This document shows positions 36,646 through 45,007 of a DNA stretch of 64,000 bases, piece after piece. The notes under the pieces were generated by a model that saw nothing but the letters and a program-made list of their open reading frames with translations, had not been told where the DNA came from and did no database searches. The translations under genes were made by a program, and so were the position numbers. Numbering within the stretch: position 1 is the first letter of the stretch; each line of letters opens with the position of its first letter. The stretch comes from Massilia polaris (GTDB lineage: Bacteria > Pseudomonadota > Gammaproteobacteria > Burkholderiales > Burkholderiaceae_D). The stretch is taken from positions 62,001 to 126,000 of the forward strand of contig NZ_JABBGG010000008.1 of NCBI RefSeq assembly GCF_012927275.1. The letters are read 5' to 3'.

Positions 36646-37839
36646 TCAATCGCTTGCGTTGAGCGGCAGGGTCAGGCTGAACACCGAGCCGCATTCCGGA
36701 CCCGGCACCACCGCCAGATGGCCTCGGTGGGATTCGGCCAGCTGGCGCGAAATGTACAGGCCAAGTCCGAGGCCCTTGACGTCGCGGTTTCCGCTGCCGC
36801 GCTCGAACGGTTCGAAGATGCGATGGCGTTCGGCCTCGGCGATACCCTTGCCCTGGTCGCTGACATCAACCCGCACTTCCTCGCCTTCCAGGTGTACGCT
36901 GATCTCGACCGGCATGCCGCAGCCGTAGCGCAGCGCGTTGGTCAGCAGGTTGACGATCACCTGCTCGATACGGAACTCGTCCCAGCGCCCGTGCACCGGG
37001 TCGTGCGGCACCAGGCTCAGCGAGCTGCCCGAGCCAGCCGCCTGCAAGGACAGGTCGCTGACGATGCGTTCCAATAAGCCCATCAGCTCGACCGGCGCTG
37101 GCTGGATCGACAAGGCGCCGCTGCGCATGCGCGACACGTCGAGCATGTCGTCGATCAGCCGGATCATCGCCTGGATCTGCCGTTCGTCGCGCGCGATCAT
37201 TTTTGTCATCTGCTCCGGTCCGAACGCGGCCAGGTTGCCGCGCTTGAGCTGCAAGGTGCGCATCTGGGTTTCCAGGAACAGCGTATTGAGCGGCGTGCGC
37301 AACTCGTGCGCGACCAGCGAGATGAAGTCGTCGCGCATGCGCAGCGAGCGTTCCAGTTCCAGCTGCGTGGCCGACAGCTCGGCCAGCAATGTTTCCTGCT
37401 CCTTGCGGCTTTGCTCCAGCGCGGCCACCTGGCGGCGCGTCTCGTTGCGCTGCTGGTACAGCGCGACGAACACGTTGACCTTGCTGCGCACGGCGTCGGG
37501 GTCGAGCGGTTTGTACATGAAGTCGACGGCGCCGGATTCGTAGCCCTTGAATGCATAGTTCAGCTCGCGCCCGGCGGCGCTGACGAATACGATCGGGATG
37601 TTACGGGTGCGGTCGGTGCCGCGCATCAATTCGGCCAGCTCGAAACCGTTCATGCCCGGCATCTGGACGTCGAGGATGGCCACCGCGAATTCATGTTCGA
37701 GCAGCAGCGCCAGCGCTTCGTCGCCGGAGCGCGCGTGCAGCACCAGGCGGTGCTCGTCGCGCAGCAAGGCATCGAGTGCTTGCAGGTTTTCAGCAAGATC
37801 GTCAACGATCAGGACTTTGGTGGGGTCGTTCGCCCTCAT
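36646..37839 (-). CDS. Hybrid response regulator - histidine kinase
   Basis: This 397-aa protein begins with a receiver domain (Asp13/Asp14, phospho-acceptor Asp57 in AILDVQMPG, Lys110) and continues through a coiled coil (about 125-168) into a HisKA domain with His178 in LVAHELRTPLN, then a HATPase domain (NLLTNALRYG N-box; DQGKGIAEAE; GLGLGLYISRQLAESH). There is no transmembrane segment, so it is cytosolic. It overlaps the cheB gene by 4 bases. With CheB and CheR it forms a known type of signalling module in which methyl-transferase and esterase domains pair with a kinase rather than a chemoreceptor array. Confidence 0.92.
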   Translation of the reverse strand: MRANDPTKVLIVDDLAENLQALDALLRDEHRLVLHARSGDEALALLLEHEFAVAILDVQMPGMNGFELAELMRGTDRTRNIPIVFVSAAGRELNYAFKGYESGAVDFMYKPLDPDAVRSKVNVFVALYQQRNETRRQVAALEQSRKEQETLLAELSATQLELERSLRMRDDFISLVAHELRTPLNTLFLETQMRTLQLKRGNLAAFGPEQMTKMIARDERQIQAMIRLIDDMLDVSRMRSGALSIQPAPVELMGLLERIVSDLSLQAAGSGSSLSLVPHDPVHGRWDEFRIEQVIVNLLTNALRYGCGMPVEISVHLEGEEVRVDVSDQGKGIAEAERHRIFEPFERGSGNRDVKGLGLGLYISRQLAESHRGHLAVVPGPECGSVFSLTLPLNASD

Positions 37840-38438
37840 TTTTTCTCCAACAGCAACAACAGCTTGCCGATTTCCGGCAAGGTCAACACCAGGTCGGGCG
37901 CCTGCAACTTAATCGCCTGCTCGGGCATGGTTGCAACTTGCGCCTCGGCGGGATCTTGCACGACGGTCAAGCCGCCGCACTGCTTAATGAGGCGCATGCC
38001 TTCGGCGCCATCCTGGTTGGCCCCGGTCAGCAACACCGCCGCCAGGTGCGGACCGTAGGCTTGCGCGGCCGATTCCATCAATACATCGATGGCGGGCCGC
38101 GCAAAATGCACAGCCGGTTCGCAGCTCAGGGAGAACCGGAAATCTTTCTCAATCGACAAATGGTACCCGGATCCGGCGAAATAGACTGTTCCGGGAGAAA
38201 CTTCCTCCTTATCGAACGCCTCTCGCACGGGCAAGCCAAGGCGCGGTGCAAACCGTTCGGCCAGGCGGCTTTCGCGGTGTTCGGGCAGGTGCAGCATGCT
38301 TATCACCGGCAACGCATAGCCGGCCGGCAGCCGCGGCAACAAGTGGAGCAGCGCATCGACGCCGCCGGCCGAACCGGCGATCACGACGGCGTGGATGTCG
38401 CGCCCTGCGAGTGCCGCGCTGAAACGTGGTTCGCTCAT
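37836..38438 (-). CDS. Stand-alone CheB-type methylesterase
   Basis: This 200-aa protein is only the catalytic half of CheB. The triad is visible as Ser23 (AGSAGGVDALL), His50 (SMLHLPEH) and Asp143 (TGANQDGAEGM). The receiver domain found in chemotaxis CheB is absent, so regulation must come from elsewhere, possibly the adjacent kinase. It overlaps the kinase gene by 4 bases, and the restored cheR stop overlaps its ATG as ATGA, showing a former cheR-cheB-kinase operon. Confidence 0.9.
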   Translation of the reverse strand: MSEPRFSAALAGRDIHAVVIAGSAGGVDALLHLLPRLPAGYALPVISMLHLPEHRESRLAERFAPRLGLPVREAFDKEEVSPGTVYFAGSGYHLSIEKDFRFSLSCEPAVHFARPAIDVLMESAAQAYGPHLAAVLLTGANQDGAEGMRLIKQCGGLTVVQDPAEAQVATMPEQAIKLQAPDLVLTLPEIGKLLLLLEKK

Positions 38439-39097
38439 TGGCCCAGCTTCCGGTAAATACGTTCACGCTTGACCAGCGGCTCGAAGCGGCCGGCCCAGGC
38501 GGAAAATTCAAGGCTTTCCTTGCTGCCCAGCGCCAGGACCCGCGGTGGCACAGCGATTCGTGGAACAGGCCCAGCACCCGGTCCTGCAGCTTCTTGTTGA
38601 AATAAATCATCACATTGCGGCAGGAGATCAGCTGGGTCTCGGAGAACACGCTGTCGGTCGACAGGCTGTGGTCGGCGAAGGTCACGTTCTCGATCAGCGA
38701 GCGGTCGAACAAGGCGCCGTCGTAGGCCGCCGTGTAATAGTCCAAGAAGGCGGCCTTGCCGCCGGCCTTCTGGTAGTTCTCGGTGAACTTGCGCATGTCG
38801 CGCAGCGCGAACACGCCGCGCCGCGCCGCGTCCAGCGATTGCGGGTTGATGTCGGTCGCGTAGATGATCGAGCGTTCCAGCAGGCCCTCTTCCTTCAGCA
38901 GGATGGCCATCGAATAGACTTCTTCGCCGGTGCTGCAGCCGGCGATCCAGACCTTCAGCGAAGGATAGGTCTGCAGGAAAGGCATCACCTGCTCGCGCAG
39001 CGAGGCGTAAAAGCTCGGGTCGCGGAACATCTCGCTGACCGGGCCTCGGGCACGGGCATCTGGTGGAACAGGCGGCGCGCGTACGGCGACACCGATC
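38435..39097 (-). pseudogene. cheR: Truncated and frameshifted CheR methyltransferase
   Basis: The readable part begins at about PVSEMFRDPSFYASLREQV and includes the SAM-binding WIAGCSTGEEVYSMAIL, IYATDINPQSLD and ISCRNVMIYFN motifs. The N-terminal CheR domain (about 70-80 aa) is missing; the region before it ends at an IS605-type relic at 39098. Near 38536-38542 one base has been lost (GGGTCCTGG for an expected GGGTTCCTGG): after it, another frame reads LALGSKESLEFSAWAGRFEPL to a stop that overlaps the cheB start. Loss of both ends makes it a pseudogene, unless the frameshift is a sequencing error. Confidence 0.8.
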
Positions 39098-39423
39098 CTT
39101 GACATCCTCCCCTTCGTAAACGGAAGGGGATTCCCACTGCTGGCGTCTGATGCCCCAGACGGAAGCCGGACTGAAAGTAGCCCAGCTTCTTATTCAATCC
39201 GCAGGATATCTCTCGACCTCGCCTAAGGCGACTGCGGATCGGAAAAAACGGTGCAGGTGACTCATGCCCCAGCGCGTAATCGCATACTGAAGCACTTATG
39301 GAGTTTGACCATGCCCCAACAACCAAGTTCAAAACATTTTTTCACCTGGACGGCTGCGGGCGCTACGCGCCCGGCTCCTTTCACTCCCTGCCCTGAAGGA
39401 CAGGGTTTCTCGGAGCAATTCTG
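39098..39423 (-). mobile_element. IS200/IS605-type relic with ends only, copy 2
   Basis: Read on the minus strand, the left end (39423 downwards) begins CAGAATTGCTCCGAG after TTTCAT, as in copy 1 (CAGATTTGCTCCGAG). It has the same two-hairpin layout: CCCTG.CC / GG.CAGGG (39386-39405) and GGGCGC-TAC-GCGCCC (39358-39372). The right end holds CCCCTTC / GAAGGGG (39109-39129) and finishes at GTCAAG. The interior, about 230 bp, has no open tnpB; only the last codons (PAVGIP) resemble it. It resembles a non-autonomous ends-only derivative. Confidence 0.75.
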
Positions 39424-39424
39424 A

Positions 39425-39458
39425 TGAAAAAAGCCGCCGGGCTTGCGCCGGGCGGCTT
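39425..39458 (-). terminator. Rho-independent terminator after the OmpA-family gene
   Basis: On the minus strand AAGCCGCC pairs with GGCGGCTT (39451-39458 and 39431-39438), with an inner GGCGCAAGCCC loop, and is followed directly by six T. It lies about 40 bases after the OmpA-family stop codon. The IS relic begins just beyond its T-tract. Confidence 0.9.
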
Positions 39459-39496
39459 CCAGGAGCCGGCGCGCACAAGGCGCGCCGAAGTCCGTA

Positions 39497-40678
39497 TTAC
39501 TTGGTGTCGGTACGGGTACCGACAACTTCAACGGTCACGCGGCGGTTCTTGGAGCGGCCTTCCGAGGTACCGTTGTCAGCCACTGGCTGGGTCTCGCCCT
39601 TGCCTTCGGTGTACACGCGGCTCTGGTCAACACCCTTCGACACGATGTAAGCCTTGACAGCTTCAGCACGGCGCAGCGACAGCTTCTGGTTGTAAGCGTC
39701 GGAGCCGATCGAGTCGGTGTGGCCAACGGTAACCATGACTTCGGTGTTCATGCCTTGCAGCTTGTTCAGCAGGTCGTCCAGGGCGGCTTTGCCTTCTGGC
39801 TTGACGATGGCCTTGTCGAAGTCGAACAGCGCTTCAGCGGCGAACGATACTTTTTCCGAGGTTGGCACTGGTGCTGCTTCTACTGGCGCAGGTGCTGGCG
39901 CAGCTTCGACAGGAGCCGGTGCTGGCGGAGCGACGTAGACAGGTGCTGGTGCAGGGTTGCCCAGCTTGTATACCAACGCCAGCGAGTACAGGTCAGCCTT
40001 GCCGCTGTCGGACAGGAAGTCACGGGTGCGGACGCGCTCAGCTTCGAGGCGCAGCGACAGCTTCTGGCTCAGGCTCATTTCCGCGCCAACGCCGAAGTGC
40101 GGCTTCCACTTGCCTTCGTTGTGTTCTGCAGGGGCTGCTGAATTGACGCGCGAACCGGAGAAGTCGGTGTCAGCCTTGACGTATGCCATGCCGGCACGTG
40201 CGAACAGCATGAAGCGCTGCGATACCGGCAGTTTGCCGATCAGGTCAGCGTTGACGCCGCGGATGCGTACGTCGCCGGTCAGGGTGCCGCCTTGTACCGT
40301 ACTGGTGCTGTACGAGAAGTCGCCCATGTCGAAGTAGCCGCCTTCAATTGCCAGGTAGCGGTTGATGTGCTTGCCAGCGAACAGTTTGAAGCCGACGTCT
40401 TTTTCGTCGCTCGACCATGCGTTGACGGTCTGGCCCGGGGCGGTCAGCTGGCGGGCTGCTGCGCTGTCATCGATATGGACGCGCGAACGGCCGATCGCAG
40501 CACCGATGTAGGCGGCGCTGTTGTTCCATGCTTCCAGGTTACTTTCGGTGGTGATCATCGGCGCTGGCGCCAGCGTGCCGTCCTGGGCCATCGTGGTGGT
40601 CTGCGCCATTACTACCTGGCTAGCCAGGATTGCTGCAGCCATTGCGGTCAGTTTGAACATGTTTTTAGCTGATTTCAT
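39497..40678 (-). CDS. OmpA-family outer-membrane protein
   Basis: Start is placed at ATG 40676-40678 (MKSAKNMFKLTAMAAAILAS, a signal peptide cut after VVMA), 393 aa. The N-terminal half (about 25-230) is an eight-strand OmpA-type barrel (YIGAAIGRSRVHID, YLAIEGGYFDMGDFSY, FARAGMAYVKADTDF). A Pro/Ala hinge with repeated APVEAAP follows. The C-terminal OmpA peptidoglycan-binding domain is clear: ALFDFDKAIVKPEGKAALDDL, TVGHTDSIGSDAYNQKLSLRRA and GEGRSKNRRV-type ending. Such proteins anchor the outer membrane to the cell wall. It is a single-gene unit with its own terminator. Confidence 0.94.
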   Translation of the reverse strand: MKSAKNMFKLTAMAAAILASQVVMAQTTTMAQDGTLAPAPMITTESNLEAWNNSAAYIGAAIGRSRVHIDDSAAARQLTAPGQTVNAWSSDEKDVGFKLFAGKHINRYLAIEGGYFDMGDFSYSTSTVQGGTLTGDVRIRGVNADLIGKLPVSQRFMLFARAGMAYVKADTDFSGSRVNSAAPAEHNEGKWKPHFGVGAEMSLSQKLSLRLEAERVRTRDFLSDSGKADLYSLALVYKLGNPAPAPVYVAPPAPAPVEAAPAPAPVEAAPVPTSEKVSFAAEALFDFDKAIVKPEGKAALDDLLNKLQGMNTEVMVTVGHTDSIGSDAYNQKLSLRRAEAVKAYIVSKGVDQSRVYTEGKGETQPVADNGTSEGRSKNRRVTVEVVGTRTDTK

Positions 40679-40976
40679 ATTTTTCTTTCGTGTTGGGGGA
40701 TGGTGACCATCCACGGTTTCTTGAGTGCCAGCTAGCGCAGTTGCGTAGCAGTGATGTCACTATTACTGAACGCCAACAGACGCTCCGTACGGTACCGAAC
40801 ATAAGGATTGAACGTATGATAAAAGTCGCAAAAATACAACAAATTTTCTGAGCGAATATCTCAAATTGTGCGGCAGGCGCAGGCACTGCGGCTTTTCGCA
40901 GCTCATCCTTGGCGCTCTGCAAAAGCCGTTTTGTGTAAGCTGTCGTCATCAGCAATGGCAAATCCGGAGGTGCCGC

Positions 40977-41453
40977 GTGTGGTGGACCGAGAGTTGGATG
41001 ACGATTCAGCAGGAGTTTTCGGACCTGGGCGATGCTTCCGACATCACGCGGGTGATGGTGCGCCTGCTGGTGGCGGTCAGCCTCGGCGCGCTGCTGGGTT
41101 ATGAGCGTGAGTCGATCGGCGCCTCGGCCGGGCTGCGTACCCATATGCTGGTATCGCTGGGCTCAGCGCTGTTCGTCCTGATCCCGCTACAGGCAGGCAT
41201 GCCGCTGGTCGACGTCTCGCGCGTGCTGCAGGGCGTGACCGCCGGGGTGGGCTTCCTGGGCGCCGGCGCGATCCTCAAATCGGAAAAGGCCGGCGAGATC
41301 ACCGGCCTGACGACCGCCGCCAGCGTGTGGCTGACCGCCGCGGTGGGCGTCGCCGCCGGCATGGGGCGCGAAGCCACCGCCGTCTTGAGCGCGATCCTTG
41401 CGCTGATCATCCTGTCGCTGCTGCGCCGTACCGAAAGCAAGCGCAAGGGCTGA
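40977..41453 (+). CDS. MgtC/SapB family membrane protein
   Basis: This 158-aa protein has the MgtC N-terminal membrane domain with four to five helices and the signature LLGYERESIGASAGLRTHMLVSLGSAL, GVTAGVGFLGAGAILK and GLTTAASVWLTAAVGVAAG. Start is a GTG at 40977 because GGAGG lies 6 bases upstream; the longer frame from 40866 has no such support. The C-terminal ACT-like domain of virulence MgtC is missing, as in YhiD/SapB-type proteins. Family members act in magnesium homeostasis and acid stress. Confidence 0.9.
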   Translation: MWWTESWMTIQQEFSDLGDASDITRVMVRLLVAVSLGALLGYERESIGASAGLRTHMLVSLGSALFVLIPLQAGMPLVDVSRVLQGVTAGVGFLGAGAILKSEKAGEITGLTTAASVWLTAAVGVAAGMGREATAVLSAILALIILSLLRRTESKRKG

Positions 41454-41460
41454 GCGGCCC

Positions 41461-42519
41461 CTATTTTTCGACCGAGAAGGCGAATTTCGACTGAGTGCGG
41501 TATTCCTCGCCGGGACGCAGGATGGTACCCGGGAAGCCGGGCTGGTTCGGCGCGTCGGGAAAATGCTGGGGTTCCAGGCAAAAGCCGCCGCGGTAGAAGT
41601 AGTTCCATCCTTTGCCGGTCAGGCTGCCGTCGAGGAAGTTCCCGCTGTAAAACTGCACGCCGGGTTGCTCGGTATGCATTTCCAGTACCCGTCCCGACAC
41701 CGGCTCCACCACGCGCGCCGCCAGCTGGCAGCCCTCGCCTGCCTTGTTCAACACAAAATTGTGGTCGTAGCCGCCGCCGTGCGCCAGCTGCTCGTCGGGC
41801 TCGCCGATGTGCGCGCCGATCGCGTGCGCGCTGCGGAAGTCGAACGGCGTACCGGCCACCGGACGCAGTTCGCCGGTCGGGATCAGCGTGCTGTCGACCG
41901 GGGTGAAGGCGTCGGCGTCGATCATCAGCAAGTGCCCGAGGATGCTGCCCTTGCCGGCCAGGTTGAAATAGGCGTGCTGGGTGAGGTTGACCGGCGTGGC
42001 CTGGTCCGTGATCGCATGGAAGCGCACCCATAGTTCGTTCGCCGCGGTCAGTTCATAGACCACCTGGACGTCCAGGTTGCCCGGATAGCCCTGTTCGCTG
42101 TCGGCGCTCAGGTACCTGAGGGTGAGGCCGACGCTGCCGTCGCGTTCGAATGGTGCAACGCGCCAGAACACGCGGTGGAAACCTTGCGGCCCGCCGTGCA
42201 GGTGGTTCGGCCCGTCGTTGATGGGCAGCTGGATCTCGCGGCCGTCGAGGACGAATCGGCCGTGCGCGATACGGTTGCCATGGCGCCCGATCAGCGCGCC
42301 GAAGTAAGGCGAATCTTCCAGGTACGGCAAGACATTGTCGAAGCCGAGGTTGATATCGGCGAAATGGCCGTTGCGGTCGGGCGTATGGATTTCCGTGATG
42401 ACCCCGCCGAAATCGCTGATCTTGACGACCAGCCCGTTCGCGTTCACCAGCGTATATAAAGTCGCCCGCCTGCCATCTGGCAGCGTGCCGAATTCGCCCT
42501 GCGTTATGGTCGCTTGCAC
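41461..42519 (-). CDS. galM: Aldose 1-epimerase
   Basis: GalM interconverts alpha and beta anomers of hexoses. The 352-aa sequence shows GRHGNRIAHGRFVLDG, LHGGPQGFHRVFWRV (first catalytic His), NLTQHAYFNLAGKG (second His), DHNFVLN, and the C-terminal catalytic Glu in FPGTILRPGEEYRTQSKFAFS. The family length is about 340-350 aa. It is convergent with the MgtC gene (7-bp gap) and follows a receptor relic on the same strand; no sugar operon is next to it here. Confidence 0.94.
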   Translation of the reverse strand: MQATITQGEFGTLPDGRRATLYTLVNANGLVVKISDFGGVITEIHTPDRNGHFADINLGFDNVLPYLEDSPYFGALIGRHGNRIAHGRFVLDGREIQLPINDGPNHLHGGPQGFHRVFWRVAPFERDGSVGLTLRYLSADSEQGYPGNLDVQVVYELTAANELWVRFHAITDQATPVNLTQHAYFNLAGKGSILGHLLMIDADAFTPVDSTLIPTGELRPVAGTPFDFRSAHAIGAHIGEPDEQLAHGGGYDHNFVLNKAGEGCQLAARVVEPVSGRVLEMHTEQPGVQFYSGNFLDGSLTGKGWNYFYRGGFCLEPQHFPDAPNQPGFPGTILRPGEEYRTQSKFAFSVEK

Positions 42520-42567
42520 GTGTACCCCGCGTCGAATGGTGAGTCGGGGCCATGGTACACCAGCAGG

Positions 42568-42883
42568 CTAGAAGGTGCGTGCCAGTGTCAGGCGTGCGCT
42601 GCGCGGCTCGACCGGATGGAGATGGATGTCCTCGACACCCCCGGGCGGTTCGCCGCGCAGGCGCGAGCGGTACAGGTAGTCGACGTCGCTGGCCTTGCGG
42701 TCGAGCAGGTTGAACACGTCCAGTGAAATGCGCTGCGGTGCTGCGCAACGATGGCAGCCACGCGATCGTATTCTCGAAATAAACGCCGGCGCTCGATTCG
42801 GTCAGCCGGTCCGCGCGCACAGTGCCGCTGCGCGCGCGCAGCACGCTGCTGTAAAGGCCGACTGGCATTCCGAGCACAACCAT
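42568..42883 (-). pseudogene. TonB-dependent receptor relic
   Basis: The minus strand ends in a typical receptor C-terminus: LDVFNLLDRKASDVDYLYRS, GGVEDIHLHPVEPRSARLTL and terminal ARTF before a stop at 42568. Just upstream, in another frame, is a second receptor piece (GTVRADRLTESSAGVYFENT, IAWLPSLRS) that normally lies much further from the end. So the gene lost its 5' part and an internal segment, with a frame change near 42740. It cannot make a functional barrel. Confidence 0.8.
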
Positions 42884-43108
42884 TATTCCGAAGGATCGTT
42901 GCCAATAATATAAGATTGTTAACTAAAAGGCCGCACTGCTGGGCTAAAAATCGATGAAGGCTGGACAAGAAACACGGAGTTTTCCCAGAAGGACTTTGAT
43001 GAAGAAATAATTTGTTACGAATGTAGTGATTGCTTACATATGTTCGTCATTTCACATTCAATGGCGTTCATGCATCGTATAACTGACGCAGAATTTGCGA
43101 TAAAAATA

Positions 43109-43127
43109 AGCCCGCGTCCGGCGGGCT
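43109..43127 (-). terminator. Terminator-like hairpin pointing away from the DUF4331 gene
   Basis: AGCCCGC / GCGGGCT form a 7-bp stem with a 5-base loop. On the minus strand it is followed by TATTTTTAT, a good T-tract; on the plus strand it has none. It is only 25 bases before the DUF4331 start. With no minus-strand gene upstream, it may be a leftover or may stop antisense transcription. Confidence 0.5.
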
Positions 43128-43151
43128 AAACCATCTGAGGAGAACTCGATC

Positions 43152-44651
43152 ATGCAAGCAAAGCAGCGAAAGAATATGTGGATTGCCGCCATCATCACCG
43201 GGACGGCGTTAGCGGGAGCGATGTCCCCGGCCAGCGCGTCCAGCCACCGCGAAGCGCCGTTCCTGACCAACGCGCCGAAAGTCGACGGCACCGACTTTTA
43301 CATGTTCCGCAGCTACGCTGCCGGGCGCCAGGACTATGTGACGATGATCGCCAACTTCATCCCGTTCCAGGATCCGCAGGGCGGCCCGAACTTCTACCAG
43401 TTCGACCAGAACGCGCTGTACGAGATCCACGTCGATAACAACGGCGACGCCAGGGAAGACATCACCTTCCAGCTGCGCTTCAAGAACACCTCCAAGCGCA
43501 CTGCCCTGAACATCGGCGGCAAACAGGTCCTGATCCCGCTGATTAATTCGTCGACCATCAGCGGCGTCAATCCGGCTTCGCTGAATGTGCGCGAGACCTA
43601 CACCGTGGACATGGTCAAGGGCGACCGCCGCGGCGGCACCCGCAGCCGCCTGGCCGCAGCCACCGGCGGCGCCACCGAGTTCGACAAACCGGTCGACAAT
43701 ATCGGCGACAAGGTCTTCGGAGGAACCACCGGCTACGAGACCTACGCCAACCAGCACATGTACGACATCGCCATTCCTGGGTGCGGCACCGGCCGCGTGT
43801 TCGTCGGCCAGCGCAAGGAATCGTTCTTTATCGCCGTCGGCAAGATCTTCGACCTGTTCAACCTGAACCCGCTGGGCGCGGAAACCAACGGCAACACGAA
43901 CGACCTCGAAGGCAAGAACGTCAGCTCGATCGCGCTGGAGATCCCGATTTCCTGCCTGACCGCCGCCGGCGAGCCAGTCATCGGCGCCTACGCCACCGCC
44001 AGCATGCGCCAGGGACGATTGCTGAACCCCGCGCCTGCGTCGGGCATCAACACCGCGGTCAAGGAGGGCGGCGCCTGGAGCCAGGTATCGCGTATCGGCA
44101 TGCCGCTGGTGAACGAAGTCATCATCGGCATGGACGACAAGGACCGTTTCAATACCTCCAAGCCGAAGGATGACGTCCAGTTCCTGGACTACGTCACCAA
44201 CCCGGTGCTGCCGGCCGTCGTCGAGACCCTGTTCCCGACCGCGAAGGCGCCGACCAACTTCCCGCGTACCGACCTGGTCACCGTTTTCCTTAAAGGCATC
44301 AACGGCGTCAACCAGCCGAAGAACGTGGTCGCTTCCGAGATGATGCGCCTGAATACCAGCATCGCGCCGACTCCGGCCGCGTCGCAGAACGTGCTGGGCG
44401 TGGCGGGCGGCGACAATGCCGGTTTCCCTAACGGCCGCCGTCCTGCCGACGACATCGTCGACGTTTCGCTGCGCGTAGCGATGGGCGCCTTGTGCGTGCT
44501 GACCGGCGCCGGCGATGCGCTGCAGGTAGGCTGCAAGCCAGCCGACGCACCAGCCGGCGCGGCAGCCCTGACTGACGGCGTGCGCAAGACGGCCGCTTCG
44601 TTCAAGCCAGCCTTCCCTTACCTGAACACGCCGCTGCCAGGCAACCAATAA
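43152..44651 (+). CDS. DUF4331 domain secreted protein
   Basis: This 499-aa protein has a signal peptide (IAAIITGTALAGAMSPASA) and the DUF4331 hallmark start SSHREAPFLTNAPKVDGTDFYMF. Further family blocks are YVTMIANFIPFQDPQGGPNFYQF, ALYEIHVDNNGD and the C-terminal GFPNGRRPADDIVDVSLRV. The function of DUF4331 is not established. TGAGGAGAA lies upstream of the ATG. It leads a four-gene cluster with a lipoprotein, a TPR protein and a HupE-type membrane protein, suggesting a joint envelope role. Confidence 0.88.
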   Translation: MQAKQRKNMWIAAIITGTALAGAMSPASASSHREAPFLTNAPKVDGTDFYMFRSYAAGRQDYVTMIANFIPFQDPQGGPNFYQFDQNALYEIHVDNNGDAREDITFQLRFKNTSKRTALNIGGKQVLIPLINSSTISGVNPASLNVRETYTVDMVKGDRRGGTRSRLAAATGGATEFDKPVDNIGDKVFGGTTGYETYANQHMYDIAIPGCGTGRVFVGQRKESFFIAVGKIFDLFNLNPLGAETNGNTNDLEGKNVSSIALEIPISCLTAAGEPVIGAYATASMRQGRLLNPAPASGINTAVKEGGAWSQVSRIGMPLVNEVIIGMDDKDRFNTSKPKDDVQFLDYVTNPVLPAVVETLFPTAKAPTNFPRTDLVTVFLKGINGVNQPKNVVASEMMRLNTSIAPTPAASQNVLGVAGGDNAGFPNGRRPADDIVDVSLRVAMGALCVLTGAGDALQVGCKPADAPAGAAALTDGVRKTAASFKPAFPYLNTPLPGNQ

Positions 44652-44663
44652 GGAGGACGGGAT

Positions 44664-44948
44664 ATGCGCACTCAACCATCAAGCGCCCGCAAGCGCCTTG
44701 GCTTCGCTGTCGCGGCACTGGCGGCAGGACTTCTCCTGACCGCATGCGGTGACAATCACGACCACTCGGAGCCGCCGGCGCCGGCACCGGCGCCGACACC
44801 CACACCGCCCCCTGTGCCGGTGGTCGATTCGTTCTTCGCGTATGTGTCGGCACTGGTGGCGTCAGCGCTCGACACCGGCGAGCCGGTCGAAATCGACGCG
44901 GTAGCCGCCACCACGCCGGACAACACCGAGCCTGAAGCGGTACAGTAA
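44664..44948 (+). CDS. Small proline-rich lipoprotein
   Basis: This 94-aa protein has a lipoprotein signal with lipobox LLTAC (Cys at about residue 28), then GDNHDHSEPP, a Pro/Ala spacer and a short acidic domain (VDSFFAYVSALVASALDTGEPVEID). No named family is recognised. The Shine-Dalgarno GGAGGACGGG overlaps the end of the DUF4331 gene region, 12 bases away. It is probably the membrane-anchored partner of the DUF4331 protein. Confidence 0.8.
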   Translation: MRTQPSSARKRLGFAVAALAAGLLLTACGDNHDHSEPPAPAPAPTPTPPPVPVVDSFFAYVSALVASALDTGEPVEIDAVAATTPDNTEPEAVQ

Positions 44949-45007
44949 GCATCAGCCGGGAGGAACGGCGCCGCTGTTCCTCCCTTCCCCAACACGACCG
45001 ATACCCC

